A model generated the notes under the pieces. The model was not told the DNA's origin and did no database searches. It was given only the letters and a program-made list of their open reading frames with translations. Both the position numbers and the translations under genes were made by a program. Of a DNA stretch of 64,000 nucleotides, positions 9,649-21,946 are shown piece after piece (positions within the stretch are counted from its first letter, which is position 1; the number at the start of each line of letters is the position of its first letter). Source of the stretch: Cupriavidus sp. (GTDB lineage: Bacteria; Pseudomonadota; Gammaproteobacteria; Burkholderiales; Burkholderiaceae); assembly GCA_031180665.1 (NCBI GenBank), contig JAPSLP010000023.1:1-64000 (forward strand), given 5' to 3'.

Positions 9649-12138
9649 TCACCGGCTCGCCCCGCTGGCCCGGCCGCCATCGCGCGCCGCGGGCGTCAGC
9701 ACCAGCGTCTCGAACGCCTTTGCCCCCGCCGGATGCCCGGCACCGCGGATCGTCACGTATTCGCCGCGCGCCCATTGCTCGGTCCAGTCCCGATAGTGCG
9801 GCGACAACACGTTGCCCGACTGCCCCGTCGGCGTGATGAAGCGCGAGGCGGACAGATCGGCCAGGTCGTAGATCGCACGCACGCTGGCGCCATGCACGTT
9901 CTCGAACGGCGCCTGCTCGTCGCCCAGATTGTGCCGGCCGGCATTGACCGTATAGGTATCGCCACCGGTCGGCACCTTGACATTGAAGAACCCGGCCAGC
10001 GACGGCACCTTGGCGAACGGCCGGTGTTCGGCGCGGGCGGCATGGGCCTGGCCCCAGCGCCAGCGCCGCGGGTCGTCGCCATAGCGCTGCTGCAGATCGG
10101 CGATGGCACGTTTCCACGCCGCCCCCATCGCGTCATTGCAATCCTCGGGGGCCGGCGTCTTCGGATCGTCGCACCAGAAGCGCCCGAGGCCGCGCGAGCT
10201 GCGCAGGACATTGAGCATCGCCTGTTGCACATTGCGCTGCTCCCACATGCGGGCGAACACGCCATCGCCGACCTTGCCTTCGAACATGCCGCGCGAGAGC
10301 TCGCGCAGCCAGGCGGTGGCGACCAGCGGTTCCGCGCGGTCCGCCGACATCGTGCCGTCCCAGCGCGCCAGCGCGGCGAACAGCTCGCGCTCGCGCGGCG
10401 GACGCGTCTCGTCGGCCGCGATCGAGGCACCGAGCAGCAGCGGCAAGGCGTCCTTGACCGCCAGCGACAGCTCGTCCTTCTGGATCGCCGCGAACGTATC
10501 GAGCGTGTGCTGCCGCCGCGCGCCCAGCAAGGCGCGGATGCGGTCGTGCCGATACGGCACGGTCCATTCGCTGGTCAGGAAGTACGGATAGTCGTCCGGC
10601 ACGATCTTCTGGTTCGCGGTCACCAGCATGCCGCCGGGCGGATTGAAGCTGCGCGGCAGCCGTTCGAACGGAATGAAGCCGTTCCAGTCGTAGCGTGCGT
10701 CCCAGCCCGGCGCCGGGGCGAGGCCCTTCAGATCGTTGGCGGCGCTGCGCAGCGGCACGCGGCCCGGCGCGATGAAGCCGATATTGCCGTCGACATCGGC
10801 ATAGACCGCGCTCTGCTGGGGCGTGTGGAAGTCGCGCAGCGCCTCGGTGAAGCTGGTCCAGTCGTGCGCCCGGTTCAGCTTCAGGCCGGCCTGCACGGTG
10901 CGGTCGTCCGGCCGCAGCGCGACCCACTGGAAGGCCACCACATACTGCGCGCCCAGCGGCGCGACGGCGGCGGCAAGCGGGTCGGCGACATCGGAGATCA
11001 CCGGCCCATGGCGGGTCGAGCGGACCCGGATCGTCACGTCGGGCTGGCCCTTGACCCGGATGGTCTCCTCGCGCACCGCGAAATCCGCCCAGCCATTGGG
11101 CGTCTGGTACTGCTCGGGCCGGCCGGGACGCAGCCGCTCGATATACAGGTCCTGCAGGTCCGGCGCGGTATTGGTAAAGCCCCAGGCGATGCGCGGCGTA
11201 TGGCCGATCACGACCACCGGCATGCCGGGCAAGGTGGCGCCGGTCACGTCCAGTCCCGGCGCACGCAGCGTGGCGAAATACCACAGCGCCGGCGCCTGCA
11301 GGCCCAGATGCAGATCGTTGGCCAGCAGCGGCTTGCCCGAGCGCGTATGGGCGCCGGATACCACCCAGTTGTTCGAGCCCATGCCTTCGACCAGACCCGG
11401 CGGCGCCGCGGCCTCGACGCTGGCCATCGCCGTGGTCAGCGGCGCCAGCTGCCGGTACAGCGCGGGGTAGTCGGCGGTGCGCAGCGGCTGCTCGCCCGGA
11501 TACGGCGAGAGCAGCTCGTTGATGCGCGACAGCGGCAGGGTCTGCGCCAGCCGCATGCGCAGCACCTCGCGGCTCCAGTTGGCGCTCAGGTCCCAGGCCA
11601 TCATGGTCTGCCAGGCCAGCGTATCGGCCGGCTCCCAGCGTTCCGGCACGGTGCGCAGGATGGCGAATTCTGGCGGCAACGGGCCCTTGTGGCTTGCGAT
11701 GCCGGCATTGACGCCATCGGCATAGGCCTGCAGCGCGGCGCGCGTCTCGGGCGTGCTGGCCGCAAACGCGGCCTCGGCATTGCGGCGCACGCCGATGGTG
11801 CGCAGGAAGCGATCGGTCGGCAGCGCGCTGGGTCCGAGGATCTCCGCCAGCCGGCCGGCCGCGATGCGCTTGTTCATCTGCATCTGCCAGAGCCGGTCCT
11901 GCGCGTGCACGAAGCCTAGCCCGAAATACGCGTCGAGCGGATCGCCTGCCTCGATGCGCGGAATCGCATGGCGGTCGCGCACGATGGTGACGCGCCCCTG
12001 CAAACCCGCCAGCGCGACGGTGCCCGCCACCGCCGGCTGCGACGCCTGCCGATACCAGGCATAGCCGCCGATGGCCGCGGCCAGTGCCAGCCCCGCCAGG
12101 ATCACCGTCAGCCATGCCAGCCGCTTGAGCCAATGCAT
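9649..12138 (-). CDS. Penicillin acylase family (Ntn) amidohydrolase
   Basis: An 829-aa precursor of the penicillin G/AHL acylase family. A single N-terminal membrane segment (about residues 5-30) acts as signal or anchor, so the enzyme is probably periplasmic. The self-processing site is clear: EGMGSNNWVVSG near 255, where the Ser after Gly becomes the N-terminal nucleophile of the beta chain. The alpha chain shows the family segment RDRHAIPRIEAGDPLDAYFGLGF. The start at 12138 follows GGGGAGGGG. Natural substrates could be acyl-homoserine lactones or other N-acyl compounds; the sequence does not decide. Confidence 0.9.
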   Translation of the reverse strand: MHWLKRLAWLTVILAGLALAAAIGGYAWYRQASQPAVAGTVALAGLQGRVTIVRDRHAIPRIEAGDPLDAYFGLGFVHAQDRLWQMQMNKRIAAGRLAEILGPSALPTDRFLRTIGVRRNAEAAFAASTPETRAALQAYADGVNAGIASHKGPLPPEFAILRTVPERWEPADTLAWQTMMAWDLSANWSREVLRMRLAQTLPLSRINELLSPYPGEQPLRTADYPALYRQLAPLTTAMASVEAAAPPGLVEGMGSNNWVVSGAHTRSGKPLLANDLHLGLQAPALWYFATLRAPGLDVTGATLPGMPVVVIGHTPRIAWGFTNTAPDLQDLYIERLRPGRPEQYQTPNGWADFAVREETIRVKGQPDVTIRVRSTRHGPVISDVADPLAAAVAPLGAQYVVAFQWVALRPDDRTVQAGLKLNRAHDWTSFTEALRDFHTPQQSAVYADVDGNIGFIAPGRVPLRSAANDLKGLAPAPGWDARYDWNGFIPFERLPRSFNPPGGMLVTANQKIVPDDYPYFLTSEWTVPYRHDRIRALLGARRQHTLDTFAAIQKDELSLAVKDALPLLLGASIAADETRPPRERELFAALARWDGTMSADRAEPLVATAWLRELSRGMFEGKVGDGVFARMWEQRNVQQAMLNVLRSSRGLGRFWCDDPKTPAPEDCNDAMGAAWKRAIADLQQRYGDDPRRWRWGQAHAARAEHRPFAKVPSLAGFFNVKVPTGGDTYTVNAGRHNLGDEQAPFENVHGASVRAIYDLADLSASRFITPTGQSGNVLSPHYRDWTEQWARGEYVTIRGAGHPAGAKAFETLVLTPAARDGGRASGASR

Positions 12139-12202
12139 CGCCTGCCCCTCCCCCGTCCAACCGTTCGTTGCGGTGTCGTGTTGTTGTCGATTATCGCCGA
12201 CG

Positions 12203-12228
12203 TAAAAATGCCCGGACAGGCCGGGCAT
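12203..12228 (-). terminator. Intrinsic terminator of the aldehyde dehydrogenase gene
   Basis: Read on the minus strand, ATGCCCGG-CCTGT-CCGGGCAT is an 8-bp stem followed by TTTTA, 18 nt after the stop codon of the dehydrogenase gene. It is a classic Rho-independent terminator. Confidence 0.85.
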
Positions 12229-12246
12229 CTTCAAAACGGTCGGCGC

Positions 12247-13680
12247 TCAGGCCGCGGGCTTCTTCAGCTGCAGCGCCTTGTACTCGAGGAACTCCTCCAG
12301 GCCGTACTTGCCTGCCTCGCGTCCATGGCCCGACTGCTTGTAGCCGCCGAACGGCGCCAGCATGTTGAAGGGACCGCCATTGATGTCGACCTGGCCGGTA
12401 CGGATGCGGCGCGCCACGCGGATCGCGCGCGCCTCGTCGCCCGACCACACGCCGCCGCCCAGGCCATAGACGCTGTCGTTGGCGATGCGCACCGCGTCTT
12501 CCTCGGTGTCGTAGCAGATGATCGACAGCACCGGGCCGAAGATTTCCTCCTGCGCGACGGTCGCCTTGGGATCGACGTTGCCCAGCACCGTCGGCTGCAC
12601 AAAGAAGCCCTTGTCGAGGCCGGCCGGCGGTTCGGTGCCGCCCGCCACCAGTTCGGCGCCCTCGTTCAGCCCGCGCTGGATGTAGCCGGTCACACGGTCC
12701 TTCTGCGCGGCCGAGATCAGCGGTCCCAGCTTGGTGGTCTCCTGCAGCGGATCGCCGACGGTGAAGCCCGCCACGACCTTCTTGACGATCTCCTTGACCT
12801 CGTCATAGCGGGCGCGCGGCACCAGCATCCGGGTATGCGCCGAGCAGGTCTGGCCGGAATTCAGGAAACACGCGTTGATGGTGCCCTTGACCGCGGCCGG
12901 CAGGTCGGCGTCGTCCAGGATCACCGAGGCGGACTTGCCGCCCAGTTCCAGCGCGACCCGCTTGACGGTCTGCGCGGCCAGCTCGGAGACACGCTTGCCG
13001 GCGCGGGTCGAACCGGTGAACGACACCATGTCGACCTCGCGGTGGCTCGCCAGCACCTCGCCGACCACCGGGCCGTAGCCGGTCACCAGGTTGAACACGC
13101 CCGGCGGTAGGCCGGCGGCCTCGATCACCTCGGCCAGCACGAAGGCGTTCAGCGGCGCCACCTCGGAGGGCTTGAGCACCACGGTGCAGCCGGCGGCCAG
13201 CGCGGGCGCGACCTTCAGCGTGATCTGGTTCAGCGGGTAGTTCCACGGCGTGATGGCGGCAACCACGCCGACCGGTTCACGCACCACCAGCGAATTGCCG
13301 ACCTCTTCCTCGAAGGTGAAGGACTCGACCAGCTTGGCCGCCTGGCTCCAGTTGAAGACCGGGCCGCCGACCTGGATCGCGCGGGCCAGCTTGATCGGCA
13401 TGCCCACCTCGGCGGCGATCAGCTGCGCCAGTTCCTCGGTCCGCGCCTTCAGGCCCTCGGCAATCTTGCGGATATAGTCCGCGCGCTGCTGCGGCGGCGT
13501 CGCGGCCCAGCCGTCGAAGGCGGCGCGGGCGGCCTGGATGGCATCCTCGGCGTCGCGGGCATGCCCTTCGGGAATCTGGCCCATCACCTCTTCGGTGGTG
13601 GAATGGATGACGTCGATCTGCCCGGTGCCGTGCGGGGTGACCCATTGGCCGTTGATAAAGAGTTTGTCTCGTTGTTGCAT
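12247..13680 (-). CDS. NAD(P)-dependent aldehyde dehydrogenase
   Basis: ALDH superfamily enzyme of 477 aa. Visible landmarks are the Rossmann segment GSTRAGKRV, the general base Glu in ALELGGKS near 245, the catalytic Cys in [11 protein letters not shown] near 278 and EEIFGPVLS near 380. I took the ATG at 13680, preceded by GAGGAA, because the protein then begins like other ALDHs; a longer frame adds an unconserved 54 residues. The resemblance is to broad-range or betaine-aldehyde types and the substrate is unknown. It is monocistronic, with its own terminator. Confidence 0.9.
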   Translation of the reverse strand: MQQRDKLFINGQWVTPHGTGQIDVIHSTTEEVMGQIPEGHARDAEDAIQAARAAFDGWAATPPQQRADYIRKIAEGLKARTEELAQLIAAEVGMPIKLARAIQVGGPVFNWSQAAKLVESFTFEEEVGNSLVVREPVGVVAAITPWNYPLNQITLKVAPALAAGCTVVLKPSEVAPLNAFVLAEVIEAAGLPPGVFNLVTGYGPVVGEVLASHREVDMVSFTGSTRAGKRVSELAAQTVKRVALELGGKSASVILDDADLPAAVKGTINACFLNSGQTCSAHTRMLVPRARYDEVKEIVKKVVAGFTVGDPLQETTKLGPLISAAQKDRVTGYIQRGLNEGAELVAGGTEPPAGLDKGFFVQPTVLGNVDPKATVAQEEIFGPVLSIICYDTEEDAVRIANDSVYGLGGGVWSGDEARAIRVARRIRTGQVDINGGPFNMLAPFGGYKQSGHGREAGKYGLEEFLEYKALQLKKPAA

Positions 13681-13986
13681 AGCCACAATTCCTCGGTGAG
13701 CCGTCAGGCGTACAGCCCTTTGGCGTTTCCAACCTGAATCAGGTGTTTCAGGGCGTTTGCCGTTGTTATCCATGTTTTCTGTGCCGACATTGTAGAGCCG
13801 ATTTTGTCTGCCGATATCGCTTCGCCGGAGACCATCAGTCACGCTGCGGCCAATATCCCGCCGATAATCGCGCGCGAATCGATTCCCGCGCCATGAAAAA
13901 AAGGCCGCAACGCGTCAATGCGTTGCGGCCTTCGTTCGCAGGCATGCCCACCGGGGCGGGCCTGCCTGGCGCGGGACAGAATCCGG
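13681..13986. other. Intergenic region upstream of the aldehyde dehydrogenase
   Basis: This 306-bp gap holds the leader of the dehydrogenase gene (a possible minus-strand -10 TACAAT at 13789-13794) and, at 13895-13932, the terminator of the ABC-F gene. No credible small gene is seen. Confidence 0.5.
13895..13932 (-). terminator. Intrinsic terminator of the ABC-F gene
   Basis: AAGGCCGCAACGC and GCGTTGCGGCCTT form a perfect 13-bp stem with loop GTCAAT; on the minus strand it runs straight into a T-tract. It lies 54 nt after the ABC-F stop codon. Confidence 0.9.
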
Positions 13987-15609
13987 TCAGCCGGCGATCC
14001 CCTGCGACTCCAGGTATTCGTCGTAGGTACCCAGATAATCGGTCACCGTACCGTCGGTACGAATTTCGATGATCCGGGTGGCCAGCGCGCTGACGAACTC
14101 GCGGTCGTGCGAGACGAAGATCAGCGTGCCGGTGAACTTGTCCAGCGCGATCTGCAGCGACTCGATCGACTCCATGTCCATGTGGTTGGTCGGCTCGTCC
14201 AGCGCCAGCACGTTATGGCGGCCCAGCATCAGCTTGCCCCAGATCATGCGGCCCTTTTCGCCGCCGGACAGCACCTTGACGGATTTCTTGATGTCGTCGG
14301 CCGAGAACAGCAGCCGTCCCAGCGTGCCGCGCAGCGACTGGTCGTCGTCGCCGGCCTGCGTCCACTGGGTCATCCAGTCCATCAGGTTGCTCTCCTGCGG
14401 GAACTCCTCGTAGGTGTCCTGCGGCATGTAGCCGACGTTGGCGTTCTCGGCCCACTTGACGCTGCCGTGGTCGACCTCGATACCGCGCTGCACGCCGGTC
14501 TGCACCGCGCCGTCCAGCAGGCAGCGCAGCAGCGTGGTCTTGCCCGCGCCGTTCTCGCCGATGATGGCAACGCGCTCGCCGGCCTGGATCGACAGCGACA
14601 GGTTGTTCAGGATCTGGCGGTCGTAGGCCTTGCTGATGTTCTCGGCGGTGACCGCCAGGTTGTGCAGCTTCTTCTCAAATTCGAAGCGGATGAACGGGTT
14701 CTGGCGCGACGACGGCTTGATGTCCTCGACCTTGATCTTGTCGATCTGCTTCAGGCGCGAGGTGGCCTGGCGGGCCTTGGACTTGTTGGCCGAGAAGCGC
14801 CGCACGAAGTCCTGCAGTTCGGTGATCCGCTCCTTGGCGCGCGCGTTGGCGGCCATCTGGCGCTCGCGGGCCTGCATCGACGCTTCCATGTAGTCGTCGT
14901 AGTTGCCCGGGTAGACCTTCAGCGTGCCGTAGTCCATGTCGGCCATGTGCGTACAGACCGAGTTCAGGAAGTGGCGATCGTGCGAAATGATGATCATGGT
15001 GGAATTGCGCTCGTTGAGCACGTGTTCCAGCCAGCGGATCGTGTTGATGTCCAGGTTGTTGGTCGGCTCGTCCAGCAGCAGCACGTCCGGATTCGAGAAC
15101 AGCGCCTGCGCCAGCAGCACGCGCAGTTTCCAGCCCGGCGCGATATTGCTCATCGTGCCCTGATGCTGGTCGGTCGGGATACCGACGCCCAGCAGCAGTT
15201 CGCCGGCGCGCGACTCGGCGGTATAACCGTCGTATTCGGCGTACTTGGCCTCGAGCTCCGCGGCCTTCATATAGTCTTCGTCGGTCGCTTCCGGGTTCGC
15301 GTAGATCGCGTCGCGCTCCTGCGCCGCCGCCCACATCTCGGTATGGCCCATCATCACCACGTCGAGCACGCGCATGTCTTCATAGGCGAACTGGTCCTGG
15401 CGCAGCTTGCCCAGGCGCACGCCCGGTTCCAGCATCACGTTGCCGGCGCTCGGCTCCAGGTCGCCGCCGAGGATCTTCATGAAGGTGGACTTGCCGCAGC
15501 CGTTCGCGCCGATCAGGCCGTAGCGGTTGCCCTCGCCAAACTTGACCGAGATATTCTCGAACAAGGGCTTGGGGCCAAACTGCATGGTGATGTTTGCGGT
15601 AGATAGCAC
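13987..15609 (-). CDS. YbiT-like ABC-F ATPase
   Basis: Soluble ABC-F protein with two ATPase domains and no membrane part, a class that acts on ribosomes to relieve stalling. It has 540 aa. The first Walker A is GANGCGKST near 38 and the second GENGAGKTT near 350. Walker B motifs are [11 protein letters not shown] and [11 protein letters not shown], with LSGGEKGRM as second signature and a degenerate first signature (NIAPGWKLR), as in YbiT. A charged linker joins the halves. The GTG at 15609, eight nt after AAAAGG, gives an N-terminus ([12 protein letters not shown]) that matches E. coli YbiT; the much longer open frame upstream is spurious. Confidence 0.93.
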   Translation of the reverse strand: MLSTANITMQFGPKPLFENISVKFGEGNRYGLIGANGCGKSTFMKILGGDLEPSAGNVMLEPGVRLGKLRQDQFAYEDMRVLDVVMMGHTEMWAAAQERDAIYANPEATDEDYMKAAELEAKYAEYDGYTAESRAGELLLGVGIPTDQHQGTMSNIAPGWKLRVLLAQALFSNPDVLLLDEPTNNLDINTIRWLEHVLNERNSTMIIISHDRHFLNSVCTHMADMDYGTLKVYPGNYDDYMEASMQARERQMAANARAKERITELQDFVRRFSANKSKARQATSRLKQIDKIKVEDIKPSSRQNPFIRFEFEKKLHNLAVTAENISKAYDRQILNNLSLSIQAGERVAIIGENGAGKTTLLRCLLDGAVQTGVQRGIEVDHGSVKWAENANVGYMPQDTYEEFPQESNLMDWMTQWTQAGDDDQSLRGTLGRLLFSADDIKKSVKVLSGGEKGRMIWGKLMLGRHNVLALDEPTNHMDMESIESLQIALDKFTGTLIFVSHDREFVSALATRIIEIRTDGTVTDYLGTYDEYLESQGIAG

Positions 15610-15881
15610 GTCGAAGAACCTTTTGGAATGCGGTGTAACGGTGAGGGCGGCCGGTGAAGGCGGCGGATCGGCAAATCCGCGAATCAGCGGATGGAACGCC
15701 GCCGACGGCGAGCCGCATGGGCGCGGCGGGCCGGGCCACGGAGCGACCGTGGCGGGTGGCCGGACAGGCCTGGGCCCTTCACCTGGCGAAGAATCGGAGA
15801 TTTTACCATTGCTGGCGCCATCCGGCGCGCAGACGGCGGCGGGACGGCGGCGGGGACGGCAAGGCGCGGGGCGCCGGGCGC

Positions 15882-18712
<2,831 letters not shown>

Positions 18713-18808
18713 CTATCCCTGCCAGGCAGGGTGGATACCGGTGCGGCTGGCCCCTGGCGGGGGCGTTCCCGGTCGCGCGGGGAAACGCGACAGTATACCA
18801 AAGACGCC

Positions 18809-19747
18809 TCATTGCCGCAGACGCCCGGCCGGCGGGCTGCCCGAGGCCTGGCGCGGGGCTTCGTCCTGCATCCGCGCCGCCAGAAAGTCCAGAAAACAGG
18901 CAATGCGCGCCGACAGCTGGGTGTTCAGATAGTAGACCGCATGGATGGGCTGGCGCACGTCGAGCGTCTCGCGGGGAAACAGCTGCACGAGGTCGCCGCG
19001 GGCCCGGTCCTGCGCGGTCATGAAATCTGCCAGGCACACCACGCCCTGGCCGGCCAGCGCCAGCTGGCGCAGCGTCTCGCCGCTGGAGGCCGACACCGCC
19101 GGGGTGATCTCGAACTCGTTGCCGGCCTCGTCGCGCAAGGGCCAGCGGTTCAGGCTGTCGGGCTGCGTGAAGCCGAGCAGGCTGTGCCCGGCCAGCTCCC
19201 TGACCGAGCGCGGCCGGCCGTGCGCCTTCAGGTAGGCGGGGCTCGCCAGCACCCGCAAGCGGCTGTGGCACAGCGGCCGGGCATGCAGCGTCGAATCACG
19301 CAGCGCGCCGATGCGGATCGCGACGTCGGTGCGGTGCTCCAGCAGATCGATGATCTGGTCGCTGCTGTGCAGCTCCAGCTCGATCTCGGGATAGGCGCGG
19401 CGGAAGTCTTCGACCAGCGGTACCACCACGTGGAGCATGAATGGCGAAGCCGCGTTGATGCGCAGCTTACCGGCCGGCTTCTGCCGCCGCAGCGCGATCT
19501 GGTCCTCGGCCTGATCCACCGCGCCGAGGATCGCGCGGGCATGCGCCAGCAGCGCGGCGCCCTCTTCGGTCAACTCCAGCCGGCGCGTGGTCCGCCGCAG
19601 CAGCGCGGTGGCGAGCTTGTCCTCGAGCCGCGCCAGCGCCCGGCTGACGCCGGAGACGGTCTGGCCGAGCTGGTCGGCCGCCGCGGTGATCGAGCCGCTG
19701 TCGACCACGGTGACGAAGGCCAGCAATTCTTCCAGGGTCATTTTCAT
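18809..19747 (-). CDS. LysR-family regulator
   Basis: A 312-aa LTTR: N-terminal winged helix-turn-helix (about residues 3-62, with AAADQLGQTVSGVSRALARLE) and a substrate-binding domain of the CrgA/AaeR-like subgroup, with FRRAYPEIELEL near 115. It is divergent from the MFS efflux gene at 19929, its most likely target. The 181-bp gap between them is AT-rich near 19825-19870 and contains TTGACT and TATTAA, but at 21-bp spacing, so I do not call a promoter. Confidence 0.9.
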   Translation of the reverse strand: MKMTLEELLAFVTVVDSGSITAAADQLGQTVSGVSRALARLEDKLATALLRRTTRRLELTEEGAALLAHARAILGAVDQAEDQIALRRQKPAGKLRINAASPFMLHVVVPLVEDFRRAYPEIELELHSSDQIIDLLEHRTDVAIRIGALRDSTLHARPLCHSRLRVLASPAYLKAHGRPRSVRELAGHSLLGFTQPDSLNRWPLRDEAGNEFEITPAVSASSGETLRQLALAGQGVVCLADFMTAQDRARGDLVQLFPRETLDVRQPIHAVYYLNTQLSARIACFLDFLAARMQDEAPRQASGSPPAGRLRQ

Positions 19748-19928
19748 GGCGGGGGTTCCTGCGGGACCGATCGCACCCCGGTCCGGCCGAGGCGCGTCGG
19801 AACAGCCAGCCGAAATCGCGCGATTGTTGACTGGCGGGCAAATATTTTCTGCATATTAACGGATTAATCGGCAAGCCTGCCAGGATCACAATGCGTGCCA
19901 TTCCGATACCTGATACCTGGAGGCCTTC

Positions 19929-21134
19929 ATGCCCCTCGCCCTGTTGGCGCTGACGATCAGCGCATTCGCCATCGGCACGACGGAGTTCGTCATCGTCGGC
20001 CTGATTCCCACCGTCGCGGCCGATCTGCACGTGTCGCTGCCCTCCGCCGGCCTGCTGGTCAGCCTGTACGCGCTCGGCGTCGCCGTCGGCGCGCCGCTGC
20101 TGACCGCACTGACCGGCCGCCTGCCGCGCAAGACCCTGCTGCTGTCGCTGATGGCCCTGTTCACGCTTGGCAATCTGCTGGCCTGGCAAGCGCCGGGCTA
20201 CGGCTCGCTGGTGGCGGCCCGCGTGCTGACCGGCCTCGCCCACGGCGTGTTCTTCTCGATCGGCTCGACCATCGCGACCGGACTGGTGCCGCGTGAGAAA
20301 GCCGCCAGCGCGATCGCCATCATGTTCACCGGCCTGACCGTCGCGCTGGTGACCGGCGTGCCGCTGGGCACCTTCATCGGCCAGCATTTCGGCTGGCGCG
20401 AGACCTTCCTGGCAGTGTCCGCACTCGGTGTGGTCGCCTTCGTCGGCAGCCTGCTGTTCGTCCCCTCGGGGATCCGCCATACGCCGCCCGCCTCGCTGAT
20501 GCAGCAGGCCCGCGTGCTGGCCGAGCCGCGGCTGCTGCTGGTCTATGCGAAGACGGCGATCGGCTACGGCGGCTCGTTCATCCCCTTCACCTTCCTTGCG
20601 CCGATCCTGCAGGACGTCTCCGGCTTCGACGCGGGCGCTGTCAGCCTGGTGATGCTGGTGTACGGCCTGTCGGTTGCCGCGGGCAATATCTGGGGCGGCC
20701 GCCTGGCCGACCGCCATGGCCCGATCCCGGCGCTCAAGACGATGTTCGTGCTGCTGGCCGCGGTGCTGCTGGTGCTGAACTTCACCGCGCCGCACCGCTG
20801 GCTGGTGGTGGCGACGGTGCTGGCCTGGGGCGCGGTCGCCTTCGGCAACGTGCCGGGACTGCAGGTCTACGTCGTCAAGCAGGCCGAGCGCTTCACGCCG
20901 CAAGCGGTCGACGTCGCCTCGGGCCTCAATATCGCCGCGTTCAATCTGGGCATCGCCGGCGCGGCATGGGCGGGCGGCCTGATCGTGACGCATCTGGGCC
21001 TGATGCATACGCCGTGGATCGGCGCGGTCGTGGTGCTGGTCGCGCTGGCGCTGACCGCCTGGAGCGGCCGCCTCGATCGCGCCGACGGTGTGGTCCATCG
21101 CGGTGGCGGCGCGGCTGGGGCGATGTCGCACTGA
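19929..21134 (+). CDS. DHA1-family MFS efflux transporter (AraJ/YdhP-like)
   Basis: Inner-membrane transporter of 401 aa with about 12 predicted hydrophobic helices. It begins with ALTISAFAIGTTEFVIVGLIP, the signature of the AraJ/NepI/YdhP subgroup, and has GRLPRKTLL between helices 2 and 3. The start follows TGGAGG. Substrate unknown; drug or sugar export is usual in the family. Divergence from the LysR gene suggests regulation by it. Confidence 0.9.
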   Translation: MPLALLALTISAFAIGTTEFVIVGLIPTVAADLHVSLPSAGLLVSLYALGVAVGAPLLTALTGRLPRKTLLLSLMALFTLGNLLAWQAPGYGSLVAARVLTGLAHGVFFSIGSTIATGLVPREKAASAIAIMFTGLTVALVTGVPLGTFIGQHFGWRETFLAVSALGVVAFVGSLLFVPSGIRHTPPASLMQQARVLAEPRLLLVYAKTAIGYGGSFIPFTFLAPILQDVSGFDAGAVSLVMLVYGLSVAAGNIWGGRLADRHGPIPALKTMFVLLAAVLLVLNFTAPHRWLVVATVLAWGAVAFGNVPGLQVYVVKQAERFTPQAVDVASGLNIAAFNLGIAGAAWAGGLIVTHLGLMHTPWIGAVVVLVALALTAWSGRLDRADGVVHRGGGAAGAMSH

Positions 21135-21314
21135 TCTGCCCGCCAAACCTGCGTGGCGGCCCGGGCAACCTCGCCGCCACGCGCGAAATCTGCACCGCTT
21201 GCCGGCCAATGCTTCAAGTGCGTTTACGCCCCGCCCCGCGCATGTGACCGATGCCACCACGGCATGCAACTTGCGTCGCGTTAGCCCGTCTGCGCGCAAA
21301 GACAAAGACAGCAC

Positions 21315-21331
21315 GCCGGGCGACGCCCGGC
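21315..21331 (+). other. Leader hairpin before the Gly/Ser-rich gene
   Basis: GCCGGGC-GAC... folds as GCCGGGC/GCCCGGC with a 3-nt loop, 26 nt upstream of the start codon and just before the Shine-Dalgarno. It could affect translation or mRNA life. Confidence 0.5.
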
Positions 21332-21357
21332 GATATCGCACATCTCGGAGAGACAGC

Positions 21358-21870
21358 ATGAAAGCAACGACTTTGGCAGCGGCGCTCGCCTCCTGCCTGG
21401 CGCTCGCGACTGGCGCGGCCCTCGCGCAAGGCGGCGCCGGTGGCGGTAGCGGCGGCAGCAGTGGCGGCGGCAGTGCCGGCGCCGGACCCAGCGCGCCTCC
21501 CGGCACGGGGACCAGCGCCACCGGGACCGGCGGCAGCACCAGCGGCAGCGGCGGCACCTCCGGCTACCAGTCCGGCAGCGGCTCGGGCAGCAAGAGCGGC
21601 GCCAGCGCGCCGCGCGGGCGCTCGGGCAGCGGCGGAACGTCCGGCAGCGGCACCAGCGGCTCGGGCACGGGATCGTCGGGCACCGGGTCGTCCGGCTCCG
21701 GCAGCCCGGGAAGCCCCGGCAGCTCCAGCAGTTCCGGAACTGGTACGGGCGGGGCCAGCGGCCTCGGTACGGGTGGCATGGGTTCCGGCGGCATGGGCGG
21801 CTCGGGCGGTACCAGCGGTGGCTCCGGCTCGACCGGTTCGGGAAGCAGCGGCGGCTCCAGCGGCCGCTAG
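21358..21870 (+). CDS. Secreted Gly/Ser-rich low-complexity protein
   Basis: A 170-aa protein with a clear Sec signal peptide (positive Met-Lys, hydrophobic core, ALA-Q cleavage near residue 23). The remainder is almost only Gly, Ser and Thr with some Pro and Ala: runs of GGS, GSG and GTG units and no folded domain. It starts after CGGAGAGACAGC. It has no Cys and few charged residues. No function can be assigned; extracellular matrix, adhesive or surface-coat roles are possible. Leader and trailer both carry strong hairpins, which supports it being an expressed gene. Confidence 0.7.
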   Translation: MKATTLAAALASCLALATGAALAQGGAGGGSGGSSGGGSAGAGPSAPPGTGTSATGTGGSTSGSGGTSGYQSGSGSGSKSGASAPRGRSGSGGTSGSGTSGSGTGSSGTGSSGSGSPGSPGSSSSSGTGTGGASGLGTGGMGSGGMGGSGGTSGGSGSTGSGSSGGSSGR

Positions 21871-21883
21871 GCGCCCTGCGCAA

Positions 21884-21910
21884 GCGCGCCGGCGGCCCAC
21901 GCCGGCGCGC
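21884..21910. terminator. GC hairpin between convergent genes
   Basis: GCGCGCCGGCG and CGCCGGCGCGC form a perfect 11-bp stem with loop GCCCA, between the Gly/Ser-rich gene and the converging coxA-like gene. There is no T-run on either side. Confidence 0.55.
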
Positions 21911-21946
21911 GCATCGCCCATCGTGTCCCTCGCGCTCCTGGTGCCG

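Noticed and set aside
19827-19859. Sigma-70 promoter TTGACT/TATTAA for the MFS gene
   Set aside because: The spacer would be 21 bp, too long for a standard promoter.
21358-21870. Gly/Ser-rich frame as a PE-PGRS-like or collagen-like known family
   Set aside because: There is no PE domain and no Gly-X-Y periodicity; the similarity is only in composition.
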